In this document: in pieces, positions 15,661 to 23,133 of the stretch
Layout of the letters: each line of letters begins with the position of its first letter
Position numbering within the stretch: the first letter of the stretch is position 1
NCBI GenBank assembly: GCA_051162045.1
Contig: JBISDI010000025.1
Length of the DNA: 58,233 nucleotides
Origin: Anaerozeibacter quisquiliarum
GTDB lineage: Bacteria > Bacillota > Clostridia > Christensenellales > Aristaeellaceae
Direction: 5' to 3' (one strand)
The notes under the pieces: generated by a model
Database searches by the model: none
What the model was told of the DNA's origin: nothing
What the model saw: only the letters and a program-made list of their open reading frames with translations
Position numbers and translations under genes: made by a program

Positions 15661-17949
15661 TTACGAAATAAGGCCGGCGACGGTGAAGTGCTCCACCAGC
15701 TTTTGCGGCGACAGCGGAATCGAGCCCACGGCCACGCCGGTGGCATGCAACAGCGCGTTGCGCACCGCCGCGGCCACCGGAATCGCGGGCGGCTCGCCCA
15801 GCGCCTTGTTGCCGTAGGGCGCGGTCGGGTCGTTCGTCTCAACGAACAGCGCGGTCAGCTCCGGCGTGTCGAGGGACGTGGGCAGCTTGTAGTCGAGCAG
15901 GTTGTCGTTGAGTGGCCGCGCCCTGTCGTCGTAACGCAGCTGCTCGCTGAGCGCGTAGCCCAGCCCCATGCTCATGCCGCCATGCACCTGCGCCTCGGCC
16001 AGCTTCGGGTTTATCAGCACGCCGCTGTCGTGTACGTTGACGATATCGACGATCTTGATCTTGCCGACCGGAACGTCCACCTCGATCTCGACAAAGCATG
16101 CGCCGAACGCGAAGGTATTGTCCTTGCAGTGGTAGGTCGTCTCCGCCGTGATGTGGCGGCTGTTCGTCAGGCTGTAGAAGGCCTCCGTCGCCAGCGCTTC
16201 GAGCGTCAGCACCGGCTCGCCGTCCGCTATCCGCTCGATGCGGTCCTCGCAGACGTCGAGCGTGTCCGCCGGCACGTTCAGCATGAACGAGGCGTACTCG
16301 AGCAGCCTTTGCTTGAACAGCTCGGCGGTCTTCTTGACCGCCATGCCGCTGACGTAGGTTTGGCGCGAGGCGTACGCGCCTGTGTCAAACGGCGTCACGT
16401 CGGTGTCCTGGGTGGATATGATGTGTATGTCCTCATCCCTTAGGCCGATGGTCTCGGCCGCGATTTGCGTGAGCACGGTGTCCGCACCCTGCCCGATCTC
16501 GGTCGCGCCCACCGACAGCTGCACCGAGCCGTCCTGGTTGAGCACGACGCGCGCCGACGCGGTCTCGAGCGAGATCGGGTAGACGCCGGTCTTGTAGCAG
16601 AACATCGCCATGCCCACGCCCCGGCGAAGATCGCCGGTCTCGTTGCGGTAGGCCTTGCGCTTTGCATCCCAGTCGATGTAGGCCTTGCCCTTCTCAAGGC
16701 ATTCGATCAACCCGCTCGTGTGGCAGGTGATGCCGGTGCCCGGATCGACGAACCCTATCTTCATGCAGTTCTTCTTGCGAAACGCGACCGGGTCCACGTT
16801 GAGCCGCGCGGCCAGGTCGTCCATGTGCGATTCAATCGCGAAGATCGCCTGCGGGATGCCGTAGCCACGCATCGCACCGGCGCTGGCGACGTTGGTGTAG
16901 ACCGTTCTGGCGGCAAGCTCGGTCGCCAGCTCGTCCTGATACAGCATGCGGCAGACGTTGATCGCGTTGGCCACGATGGCGTGGCCGTGGGAGGCGTACC
17001 CGCCCTGGTTGGAGACGGCCGACACGCGCCGCGCGAGCAGCCGCCCGTCCGCGCGCACACAGGACTTGATGTCGAACGAGATGGCATGGCGCGTGCGCGT
17101 GCAGGCCATGGTCTCCTCGCGGCTGAGCTCGAGCTTGACAGGCCGCCCGCCTATCTGCGTCGTCAGCCAGGCGTTGAGCGGCTCGTAGAGAACCTCTTGC
17201 TTGTTGCCGAAGCCCCCGCCGACATAGGGCTTGATGATGCGCACCTTGCCCCAGGGGACGCCCAGCGCCTGGCCCACGACCCGCCGCACGATGTGGGGGA
17301 TCTGGGTGGACGAGGTGACCACGATGCGCCCCTTCTCCATGTAGGCGTAGGAGACCGGCACCTCGATGTGGCAGTGCTGCACCACCTGCGTGTCGAAGCT
17401 GCCCGTGAGCACCAGGTCGGCTCCCTCGCAGGCCTCGTCGACGTCGATCTCGCCCACCTTGAACGAGGTCTTCTTGAGCACATTGCCGGGGAAGCGTTCG
17501 TGCAGTTGCGTCGCGCCGGGCGCCTCCGCCTGCTCGGGCGTGACCAGCGCCGGGTATTCCTCGTATTCTACCTTGATGAGCCGCGCCGCGCGCGCGCAGG
17601 CGATCTCGTCGTCGGCGATCACGACCGCGATGTCGTCGCCGTATATGCGCACTCGCTCGTTGAGCAGCCGCCGGTCGGCCACGTCCTGGTGGCTGGGGTC
17701 GGTCGACCAGGGATGCCCGGCGGTGGGAAAGTCGATCCGGGGCGCGTCGAAACAGGTGAGGATCTTCGTAACGCCCTTGACCTTCTCGGCTTCGGTCAGA
17801 TCAAACTTAAGAACCCGTCCGTTGGCGATCGTGCTGCGCACCACCTTGGCCACCAGCATATGCGCACCGGCCAAGTCGGCCGTGTACATGGCGCGCCCGG
17901 TCACCTTCTCGTAGGCGTCCACTCGATGGGTGCTCTTTCCTACGCTCAT
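15661..17949 (-). CDS. xdhA: Xanthine dehydrogenase, molybdenum-cofactor subunit
   Basis: 762 residues: the small aldehyde-oxidase/XDH a/b hammerhead domain (about 1-120, DAYEKVTGRAMYTADL), then the large Mo-pterin binding domain. Seen: PYVGGGFGNKQ, SAGAMRGYGIPQA, VGATEIGQGADTVL, and near the C-terminus KALGEPPAIPVAAAV with the catalytic Glu of the GEPP motif. It hydroxylates a purine carbon (xanthine to urate if a true XDH). ATG 17949 follows AGGGGGG. It lies 53 nt downstream of guaD in the same direction. Substrate assignment is from context; other purine or aldehyde hydroxylases share these motifs. Confidence 0.93.
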   Translation of the reverse strand: MSVGKSTHRVDAYEKVTGRAMYTADLAGAHMLVAKVVRSTIANGRVLKFDLTEAEKVKGVTKILTCFDAPRIDFPTAGHPWSTDPSHQDVADRRLLNERVRIYGDDIAVVIADDEIACARAARLIKVEYEEYPALVTPEQAEAPGATQLHERFPGNVLKKTSFKVGEIDVDEACEGADLVLTGSFDTQVVQHCHIEVPVSYAYMEKGRIVVTSSTQIPHIVRRVVGQALGVPWGKVRIIKPYVGGGFGNKQEVLYEPLNAWLTTQIGGRPVKLELSREETMACTRTRHAISFDIKSCVRADGRLLARRVSAVSNQGGYASHGHAIVANAINVCRMLYQDELATELAARTVYTNVASAGAMRGYGIPQAIFAIESHMDDLAARLNVDPVAFRKKNCMKIGFVDPGTGITCHTSGLIECLEKGKAYIDWDAKRKAYRNETGDLRRGVGMAMFCYKTGVYPISLETASARVVLNQDGSVQLSVGATEIGQGADTVLTQIAAETIGLRDEDIHIISTQDTDVTPFDTGAYASRQTYVSGMAVKKTAELFKQRLLEYASFMLNVPADTLDVCEDRIERIADGEPVLTLEALATEAFYSLTNSRHITAETTYHCKDNTFAFGACFVEIEVDVPVGKIKIVDIVNVHDSGVLINPKLAEAQVHGGMSMGLGYALSEQLRYDDRARPLNDNLLDYKLPTSLDTPELTALFVETNDPTAPYGNKALGEPPAIPVAAAVRNALLHATGVAVGSIPLSPQKLVEHFTVAGLIS

Positions 17950-18002
17950 ATGCTACCCCCCTCGTCATCCCTATCATAGCGCAATCAACGCCTATCCGCA
18001 AG

Positions 18003-19271
18003 TCAAAACAACTTCGCGCCGCGCACGTATTTTGAGACGATCTGCCCATCGTCCGACAGGTAGATCGCGCGCTCGAGCCGCTGGGCAACGGTCAGCGCGC
18101 GCCCGGCCGTCAGCGCGCGGTCGTCGAGCACCACGGCGTCAAACTCGTAGCCCGCCTCGAACGAGCCGGCCTTGCCGAAGAACGCGCCGCCGCCCAACGT
18201 GCCCAGGTAGAAGGCCTCCGCCGCACCGAGCGGCGCATCGCCCTCGTCGACCAGCCGCCAGCGCAGCTTTGACGATTGTACCGCGTCCGACATGGCGCGC
18301 AGCATGCTCAAGCTGAACCCGCCCGCCACGTCGGTGCCCAGGCCCAGCTTCACACCGCGGTCCAGGTAGCGCCGCGCCGGCGCGATGCCGCTCGACAGGT
18401 TCATGTTGGAGCCGGGGCAATGCGCGATGAAGGTGCCGCTGTCTTTCAGCAATTGAAGTTCCGCCTCGTCGTTCCACACGGCATGGGCCATGATCGCGGA
18501 AGGGCCCAGCAGCCCCCGGCGTCGGTAGGCGTCGGCGTAGCTCGCGCTTTCCGGGCACAGTTTTTTGACCCACTCGATCTCGGCCGGGTTTTCCGACAGG
18601 TGAGACTGGGTCGGGAGGCCAAATTCGCGCCCAAGCGCGGCCAGGCCGATCAGCAGCTCGTCGCTGCAACTGGGGATGAACCGCGGCGTCAGGATGGGCC
18701 GGGTGTTCCTGTAGCGGCCCTTCACGGATTCGAGCCAGGCGCGCGTATCGGCGAGCGAGCGAGCGGCGCTTACTTCGCGCAGCGCGTCCGGCGCGTTGCG
18801 GTCCATGTTCACCTTGCCCACATAGCAGATGAGCCCCGACGCTTCGCACAGGTCCATCAGCCGTATGGTGGCCTCCCGGTGTACGGTGGCGTACAGGCAG
18901 GCGCGCGTCGTAGCCCCGCGCCTCAGCGCCCCGACCACCCGCTCGTAGGCCGCGCGCGCGTAGTCGGGGTCTAAGTAGCGCGCCTCCTCGGGAAACGTGT
19001 GCTCGTTCAGCCAATCGAGCAGCGTCAGGTCCATGCCCAGCGCGCGGAACGCGAACTGGGGCGCGTGCGTGTGCAGGTCAATAAGCCCCGGCATAATCAG
19101 GCAGCCCGCGTGATCGACCAGCGGAAGCGCGCGAAAGCGCTCGGGCAGCAGCGCGAACGCGCCCATCGACGCGCCGCCCTCGCACACGAGGTAGCCGCCC
19201 TCGATCGTCTCAAGCGCGCGCGGCCCCTTGCTATAGCACACGTCGCCCCTGAGCACAAAACTTTTTTCCAC
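18003..19271 (-). CDS. guaD: Guanine deaminase
   Basis: Zn-dependent amidohydrolase converting guanine to xanthine. Motifs: PGLIDLHTHAPQ (metal His pair), TPRFIPSCSDELL, QSHLSENPAEIEWVK, AHCPGSNMNLSSG and GLGTDVAGG (metal Asp). Start taken as GTG 19271, six bases after GGGAGG; ATG 19277 would directly abut the ribosome site. 422 residues. It is first in an operon with xdhABC, so the pathway is guanine to xanthine to urate. A guanine-class riboswitch with a terminator lies directly upstream (19290-19404), coupling expression to the enzyme's own substrate. Confidence 0.93.
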   Translation of the reverse strand: MEKSFVLRGDVCYSKGPRALETIEGGYLVCEGGASMGAFALLPERFRALPLVDHAGCLIMPGLIDLHTHAPQFAFRALGMDLTLLDWLNEHTFPEEARYLDPDYARAAYERVVGALRRGATTRACLYATVHREATIRLMDLCEASGLICYVGKVNMDRNAPDALREVSAARSLADTRAWLESVKGRYRNTRPILTPRFIPSCSDELLIGLAALGREFGLPTQSHLSENPAEIEWVKKLCPESASYADAYRRRGLLGPSAIMAHAVWNDEAELQLLKDSGTFIAHCPGSNMNLSSGIAPARRYLDRGVKLGLGTDVAGGFSLSMLRAMSDAVQSSKLRWRLVDEGDAPLGAAEAFYLGTLGGGAFFGKAGSFEAGYEFDAVVLDDRALTAGRALTVAQRLERAIYLSDDGQIVSKYVRGAKLF

Positions 19272-19289
19272 AATCATCCTCCCTTACCG

Positions 19290-19348
19290 AAAAAAAATGC
19301 CCATCGCCCCCGCCCGGGGACATGCCCCGGGCGGAAGACTTATAGGCA
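19290..19348 (-). terminator. Riboswitch expression platform: terminator sharing bases with the aptamer
   Basis: Minus strand: UGCCUAU (19348-19342, part of aptamer junction J3/1 and P1) pairs with AUGGGCA (19304-19298) directly before eight U (19297-19290). Inside it a 10-bp stem CCGCCCGGGG (19334-19325) pairs with 19319-19310. If the aptamer holds UGCCUAU in P1/J3-1, the outer stem next to the U-run cannot form. Confidence 0.65.
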
Positions 19349-19404
19349 ACCGTTTCGCGGCGGTTGGTAGAGACATCCGACCATATCTCGGATCTATATA
19401 AGTC
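19337..19404 (-). promoter_or_regulatory. Purine riboswitch aptamer, guanine class, in the guaD-xdh leader
   Basis: Minus strand three-way junction. P1 GACUUAUA (19404-19397) pairs with UAUAAGUC (19344-19337). P2 AUCCGA pairs with UCGGAU and carries the conserved loop GAUAUGG. J2/3 is UGUCUCUACC. P3 AACCG pairs with CGGUU, with loop CCGCGAAA. J3/1 is GCCUAU, placing C at the position that selects guanine (U would select adenine). These match the conserved loop and junction bases of the purine family. It lies 66 nt upstream of the guaD start; a possible CATAAT -10 lies at 19415-19410. Confidence 0.9.
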
Positions 19405-19540
19405 GAAGCATTATGAAATTGTACGGCCAACAGGTTCAGGCGGATCTATGGCCGCGGCCCGGCCGACCCGAACCGCTTCGTCGCCTGCCGCCCGGGAGGG
19501 CCCGCAGGCCCGGCAGGCAGGCGGCCCAACCCCCAACTCG

Positions 19541-19568
19541 CGCGCATACGGCCGCAGCCGTATGCGCG
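19541..19568 (-). terminator. Hairpin downstream of hpf
   Basis: Perfect 12-bp stem CGCGCATACGGC (19541-19552) with 19557-19568, loop CGCA, 10 nt beyond the hpf stop. No U-run is present on either strand. A second short hairpin (GAACGGC/GCCGTTC) overlaps the hpf stop. The rest of 19405-19577 is GC-rich with no gene. Confidence 0.6.
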
Positions 19569-19577
19569 GGAACGGCG

Positions 19578-20102
19578 TTAGCCGTTCTCCGGTTCCAGAA
19601 GCCCGTAATTGCCGTCCCGGCGCTTGTACACCACGCACGCGCCGCCGTTCTCCTCGTTCAGGAACAGGAAGAAGCTGTGCCCGAGCAGATCCATTTGCGC
19701 GATGGCGTCGTCCACGCTCATCGGCTTCATGGCGAAGCGCTTGGTGCGTACGAGCGACGCCTCGTCGGGCATCTCGAACCCGGGTTCCTCGGTCTCGTAG
19801 ACGCCCGCGCGCAGCCGCTTTTCGAGCTTGGTGCGGTGCCGCCTGATTTGGCGGATCACGATGTCGATCGCGCGGTCGATCGAGGTATACATGTCGGAAC
19901 TGGTCTCCTCGGCGCGCAGGATGATCCCGTCGAACGCGATCGTGATCTCCACGGTGTTTCGGTTGCCGCGCTGCTGCGACAGGCGCACCTGCACCTCCTC
20001 CGATTCGCCCAGGTAGCGGTCGAGTTTGCCGACCTTTTTTTCAATGCGCTCGCGCAGCGCGTCGGTGATTTCCACGTCTTTTCCGCTTGTAATGATGCGC
20101 AT
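19578..20102 (-). CDS. hpf: Ribosome hibernation promoting factor, long form
   Basis: 174 residues: N-terminal S30AE domain (about 1-100, MRIITSGKDVEITDALRERI, RGNRNTVEITIAF) that sits in the mRNA channel, then the C-terminal dimerisation domain of long HPF (about 118-174, VRTKRFAMKPMSVDDAIAQM, GHSFFLFLNEENG, VVYKRRDGNYGLLEPE). The long form joins two 70S ribosomes as 100S particles in stationary phase. A sigma-H-like promoter lies about 100 nt upstream, as known for B. subtilis yvyD. Stands alone between guaD and the signal peptidase operon. Confidence 0.96.
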   Translation of the reverse strand: MRIITSGKDVEITDALRERIEKKVGKLDRYLGESEEVQVRLSQQRGNRNTVEITIAFDGIILRAEETSSDMYTSIDRAIDIVIRQIRRHRTKLEKRLRAGVYETEEPGFEMPDEASLVRTKRFAMKPMSVDDAIAQMDLLGHSFFLFLNEENGGACVVYKRRDGNYGLLEPENG

Positions 20103-20200
20103 ATCGTTGTCCTCCTATTGTCTCGTTACCAGGGACGCCTGAAAAAGTGCCATCGGCATCGCCCTCTTTCCCACGATTTTCAAGAACGCGTAATAATTAT

Positions 20201-20227
20201 ATTCGCGGCCGGAATGGTTTTTCCTGC
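20201..20227 (-). promoter_or_regulatory. Candidate sigma-H promoter of hpf
   Basis: Minus strand GCAGGAAAA (20227-20219), an exact fit to RNAGGAWWW; 11-nt spacer; CGCGAAT (20207-20201), fitting RNNGAAT except the first base. The spacing equals that of the spo0A candidate. The leader to the hpf ATG is about 95 nt; no other gene is seen in 20103-20313. Confidence 0.6.
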
Positions 20228-20313
20228 CGCGAAAGATGTTTATTTCTTAACAATTAGAAAGTCGTGTACAGGGTTCCTGGTAAGCGCTGATTAAAGGCTA
20301 GATCGGCGCTTAC

Positions 20314-20445
20314 CTAGAACCAATACCCCATCACCGAGAACGCCGCCGCCGTGATCGCCGATCCGGCGAGCAGGATGGTGAGTACCAGCGCGATCAGCCG
20401 CACAAAGGTGCGCTTTTCGGATGAATGTGCGTTCTTCTTCGACAT
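20314..20445 (-). CDS. Small single-pass membrane protein
   Basis: 43 residues: a Lys/Ser-rich head (MSKKNAHSSEKRTF) followed by one membrane helix (VRLIALVLTILLAGSAITAAA) and a short tail FSVMGYWF. ATG 20445 is preceded by GAAGGAGG. It lies 13 nt after the first signal peptidase gene in the same direction and is the last gene of that operon. No family recognised; small helices like this are found next to secretion genes but the role is unknown. Confidence 0.68.
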   Translation of the reverse strand: MSKKNAHSSEKRTFVRLIALVLTILLAGSAITAAAFSVMGYWF

Positions 20446-20458
20446 ACGCCGCCTCCTT

Positions 20459-20989
20459 CTATGAAACCAGTCCAATCCGATCGAGCGGCCACAGCCTGAG
20501 CCGAGCGATGGCGTTGAGGTCGCGCTCAGCAAGCGGGCCGATGTCCCGGCTGTCGAGCGAGTTGCGCCGATTGTCGCCCATCACGAAGTATTCATCCCCG
20601 CCGAGCGCGATCGGTCCGTAGTCGTAATTCATCGAATGGGTGACGTAGGGCTCGGGCAGTTGCTCGCCGCCTATGTAGGTAACGCCGCCCCTGACCTCGA
20701 GCACCTCGCCCGGCAGGCCGATTACCCGCTTGATGCAGTAGTGGTCCTCGCCCGGATAGGTGCACACCACGATATCGCCGCGCGCGGGGCCGCTCAGCCG
20801 CAAATCGACGATCGTCGAGGCGATGCGGTCGCCGTCGTGCAGGGTTTCCAGCATCGAGGGGCCCTCGACCCGGATCATCGTGAACAGCAGCGTGCGGATC
20901 AGAAATACCGCAACCAGCGCCACCGCGATCGACACCGCCCACTCGAAGATCTCACGCTTCACGTTCAACGGCTTCTTTTCTTTTTTCAT
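20459..20989 (-). CDS. lepB: Signal peptidase I (paralogue 1, catalytic)
   Basis: 176 residues, bacterial P-type SPase I. An N-terminal membrane anchor (about 17-36) precedes box B GPSMLETL (Ser45 nucleophile), box C region RGDIVVCTYPG, box D CIKRVIGLPGE (Lys87 general base) and box E GDNRRNSLDSR. It cleaves signal peptides on the outer membrane face. ATG 20989 overlaps the stop of the next upstream paralogue. It is very similar to paralogue 2 through LHDGDRIAST and CTYPG, a tandem duplication. Confidence 0.95.
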   Translation of the reverse strand: MKKEKKPLNVKREIFEWAVSIAVALVAVFLIRTLLFTMIRVEGPSMLETLHDGDRIASTIVDLRLSGPARGDIVVCTYPGEDHYCIKRVIGLPGEVLEVRGGVTYIGGEQLPEPYVTHSMNYDYGPIALGGDEYFVMGDNRRNSLDSRDIGPLAERDLNAIARLRLWPLDRIGLVS

Positions 20990-21576
20990 CCGACCAACCC
21001 CATGTCGCTTAGCGGCCACACGCGCAATTGCGCCTTGGCCGATATGGCGTCGCGCTTGAGCGGGCCGACCGAGGGGTCGCGGCTGTCGCGCGACACCGCG
21101 CGGTTGTCGCCCATGACGAAGTATTCGTCTTCGCCCAGCGTCACCGGCGGGAAGAACTCGCCATCCTTCGGATGCTCGACATAGGGCTCGTCGAGCGGCA
21201 CGCCGTTGAGCAGCGTCTGGCCATCGACCACCGCGACCGTGTCGCCCGGCATGCCGATCACCCGCTTGATGACCAGATGCTTACCGCCCGGATAGGTGCA
21301 GATCACGATCTCGCCGCGCTTGGGGCCGTTCAGCTTGAGGTCGATGATCGTGGAGGCGATGCGGTCGCCATCGTGCAGCGTTTCCATCATGGAATTGCCG
21401 TCTACCCGGATCATCGTGAAGATAAAGGTGCGGATCAACAGCACCGCGATCAGCGCCACCGACAGCGCCTTGACCCACTCGATGATCTCCTTCTTGACGT
21501 TTACCGGCTTCTTTTGTCCCGCCGGCGCCTCCGGTTGAACCTCCGGCCCACCGTTGGGCATGATGTTGGGTTCCAT
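20986..21576 (-). CDS. lepB: Signal peptidase I (paralogue 2, catalytic)
   Basis: 196 residues: a Pro/Asn-rich cytoplasmic tail (1-25), an anchor helix (about 33-52), box B GNSMMETL (Ser62), box D VIKRVIGMPGD (Lys104) and box E GDNRAVSRDSRD. Both catalytic residues are present. ATG 21576 is chosen; an upstream in-frame stretch has no family features. It overlaps paralogue 1 by 4 nt and lies 38 nt after paralogue 3. Together with many secreted products in the window, it points to substantial secretion capacity. Confidence 0.95.
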   Translation of the reverse strand: MEPNIMPNGGPEVQPEAPAGQKKPVNVKKEIIEWVKALSVALIAVLLIRTFIFTMIRVDGNSMMETLHDGDRIASTIIDLKLNGPKRGEIVICTYPGGKHLVIKRVIGMPGDTVAVVDGQTLLNGVPLDEPYVEHPKDGEFFPPVTLGEDEYFVMGDNRAVSRDSRDPSVGPLKRDAISAKAQLRVWPLSDMGLVG

Positions 21577-21614
21577 GTCGGTCACGACCCTTCTACAGTC
21601 TAGTGGTCTGGCAA

Positions 21615-22367
21615 CTAAAGAGTCCTCACGTGGTTGAACGGCCAGATCACCCAGCGCACTCTGCCCACGATGTCCTGCTCGCTGACCAGGCCCACTTCCT
21701 CGCCCCGGCTGTCCGAGATTTCCGATCGGTTGTCGCCGCACACGTAGTATTTGCCGTGCGGCAGGGTCTTGGCCGGGAATTGCTCGTAGTTGGCCAGCGA
21801 GATGTAGTGCTCGATCAAGGGACTCCCGTCCACCAGCGTCTCGCCGCCCTTGAACTCCACGGTCTGGCCCGGCACACCGATCACCCGCCTGAGGATCACG
21901 CCCTGCCTCCCGCGGACGCGCACGGCCACCACGTCGCCCGCCCCCGGCTGTTGGCGGTCTAGCTTTGAGACCAGCGCAAGATCGCCGTTCATCAGCGTCT
22001 CGTGCATGGCGTCGCCCGAGACGCGCACGATGTCGAAGACGTACTCACGCAGCAGGTAGCCGCCCGCAAACGCCAGCGCCACCGCCAGCACCAAGCCCGC
22101 GAGCACTGAAATAAAGCTCCCGCCCCGCCGCTTGGGCCTGCGCGGCTTCGCCGGCCGCACCGGCCGTACCGGCCGCAAGCCGGCTCTTTGCGGTCGGCCG
22201 GACGACGGCCGAGGGACCGTCGGCCGGGCGTTGCCCGGTCGCGGCGCGCCGCTTGGTCGGACGCCGGGCCGGGACGTGCCGCGCGCGGGCGTTTCTCCCG
22301 CCGCCGCGCTTCGCCGCTGCGGCGCGGACGTACGCCTCACCTCGCGTTCATCCTCATAGTTCCTCAT
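21615..22367 (-). CDS. Signal peptidase I-like protein lacking both catalytic residues
   Basis: 250 residues. The first 82 form a low-complexity Pro/Arg-rich tail (for example RPVRPVRPAKPRRPKRR), followed by a membrane helix (about 85-105) and the SPase I fold. Box B reads VSGDAMHETL with Ala120 in place of the serine. Box D reads VILRRVIGVPG with Arg160 in place of the lysine. Box E CGDNRSEISDSRGEE is intact. The codons (GCC, AGG) were checked on the DNA. The fold is therefore kept but hydrolysis is not expected; a substrate-binding or regulatory role for the two active paralogues downstream is an inference. ATG 22367 lies inside the 3' end of the DUF951 gene. Confidence 0.88.
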   Translation of the reverse strand: MRNYEDEREVRRTSAPQRRSAAAGETPARGTSRPGVRPSGAPRPGNARPTVPRPSSGRPQRAGLRPVRPVRPAKPRRPKRRGGSFISVLAGLVLAVALAFAGGYLLREYVFDIVRVSGDAMHETLMNGDLALVSKLDRQQPGAGDVVAVRVRGRQGVILRRVIGVPGQTVEFKGGETLVDGSPLIEHYISLANYEQFPAKTLPHGKYYVCGDNRSEISDSRGEEVGLVSEQDIVGRVRWVIWPFNHVRTL

Positions 22368-22572
22368 GCTGGTCCTCTTCCTTCCGGTCGGGTGCCCGGC
22401 TGATGATCTTCTTGAGCCGCTTTTCAAACACCGCGCGATCGAGCATCACCACGCGCGCGCAGCCCGAGCATCTGATCTTGATGTCCGCGCCCACGCGGGT
22501 CACCGTCCAGGTGCTGCTTCCGCAGGGGTGGGGCTTCTTCATCTGCACGACGTCCAACAGCCGGATGTCCAT
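22354..22572 (-). CDS. DUF951 family protein
   Basis: 72 residues, typical of DUF951 (MDIRLLDVVQMKKPHPCGS then WTVTRVGADIKIRCSGC). HPCG and CSGC form a likely metal site. Function unknown in the family; it often neighbours rpsF or ychF, both present within this origin region. ATG 22572 overlaps the stop of the upstream oxidoreductase gamma gene (TAATG), and its own 3' end overlaps the dead signal peptidase start by 14 nt, so this whole run is translated as one coupled operon. Confidence 0.88.
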   Translation of the reverse strand: MDIRLLDVVQMKKPHPCGSSTWTVTRVGADIKIRCSGCARVVMLDRAVFEKRLKKIISRAPDRKEEDQHEEL

Positions 22573-23132
22573 TACGCCCCCGCCGCCGCCATGCCCGCCT
22601 CGATGGCCTGCCGGTTCGTCGGCATGAACCGCTCCTTCGAGGGGCCCAGCTTGTGCCTGAGCGTATCCATCAGCTGGTCCACGCTGAAATCGCCGGTCAG
22701 CCCGGCATACGCGCCCAGCATGACCATGTTGGAGGCGCGCAGAGAGCCCACCTGGTTCGCGATCTCGCTGCAGGGTATCGCCACCGCGCGGATGTCGCTT
22801 CTCGAAGGCTTGATGTCGATCAGCGAGCTGTTGTACAGCAGCGCGCCGCCCGGAACGAGGCTCTTTTCGAACAGCTCCATCGCGGGCCGATTCATGGCGA
22901 TTACCACGTCGGCTTCCTCGACCTTGGGCGAGCCCACCGGCTCGTCCGAGATCACCACCGCGCAGTTGGCCGCGCCGCCGCGCATCTCCGGGCCGTAGGA
23001 GGGCATCCAGGAGACCTGCTTGCCGCCCATCATCCCGGCGTAGGCGATCAGCTGGCCTATGAGCAGCACGCCCTGGCCGCCGAAGCCGGCGACGATCAGG
23101 CGCTTCTCCTCAGAGGGATTTGCCTGGCCCAT
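22572..23132 (-). CDS. 2-oxoacid:ferredoxin oxidoreductase, gamma subunit
   Basis: 186 residues. RLIVAGFGGQGVLLIGQLIA and SWMPSYGPEMRGG are diagnostic of the gamma domain of 2-oxoacid:acceptor oxidoreductases. With the alpha, beta and ferredoxin subunits upstream it makes a four-protein enzyme that oxidatively decarboxylates 2-oxoacids to acyl-CoA with ferredoxin as acceptor. It begins two bases before the beta-subunit stop region and shares its stop with the DUF951 start. Confidence 0.93.
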   Translation of the reverse strand: MGQANPSEEKRLIVAGFGGQGVLLIGQLIAYAGMMGGKQVSWMPSYGPEMRGGAANCAVVISDEPVGSPKVEEADVVIAMNRPAMELFEKSLVPGGALLYNSSLIDIKPSRSDIRAVAIPCSEIANQVGSLRASNMVMLGAYAGLTGDFSVDQLMDTLRHKLGPSKERFMPTNRQAIEAGMAAAGA

Positions 23133-23133
23133 T

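Noticed and set aside
14290..17949. Carbon monoxide dehydrogenase (CoxSML)
   Set aside because: Subunit families are shared, but the CO-specific active-site Cys loop was not seen and the guanine deaminase plus guanine riboswitch point to purine oxidation.
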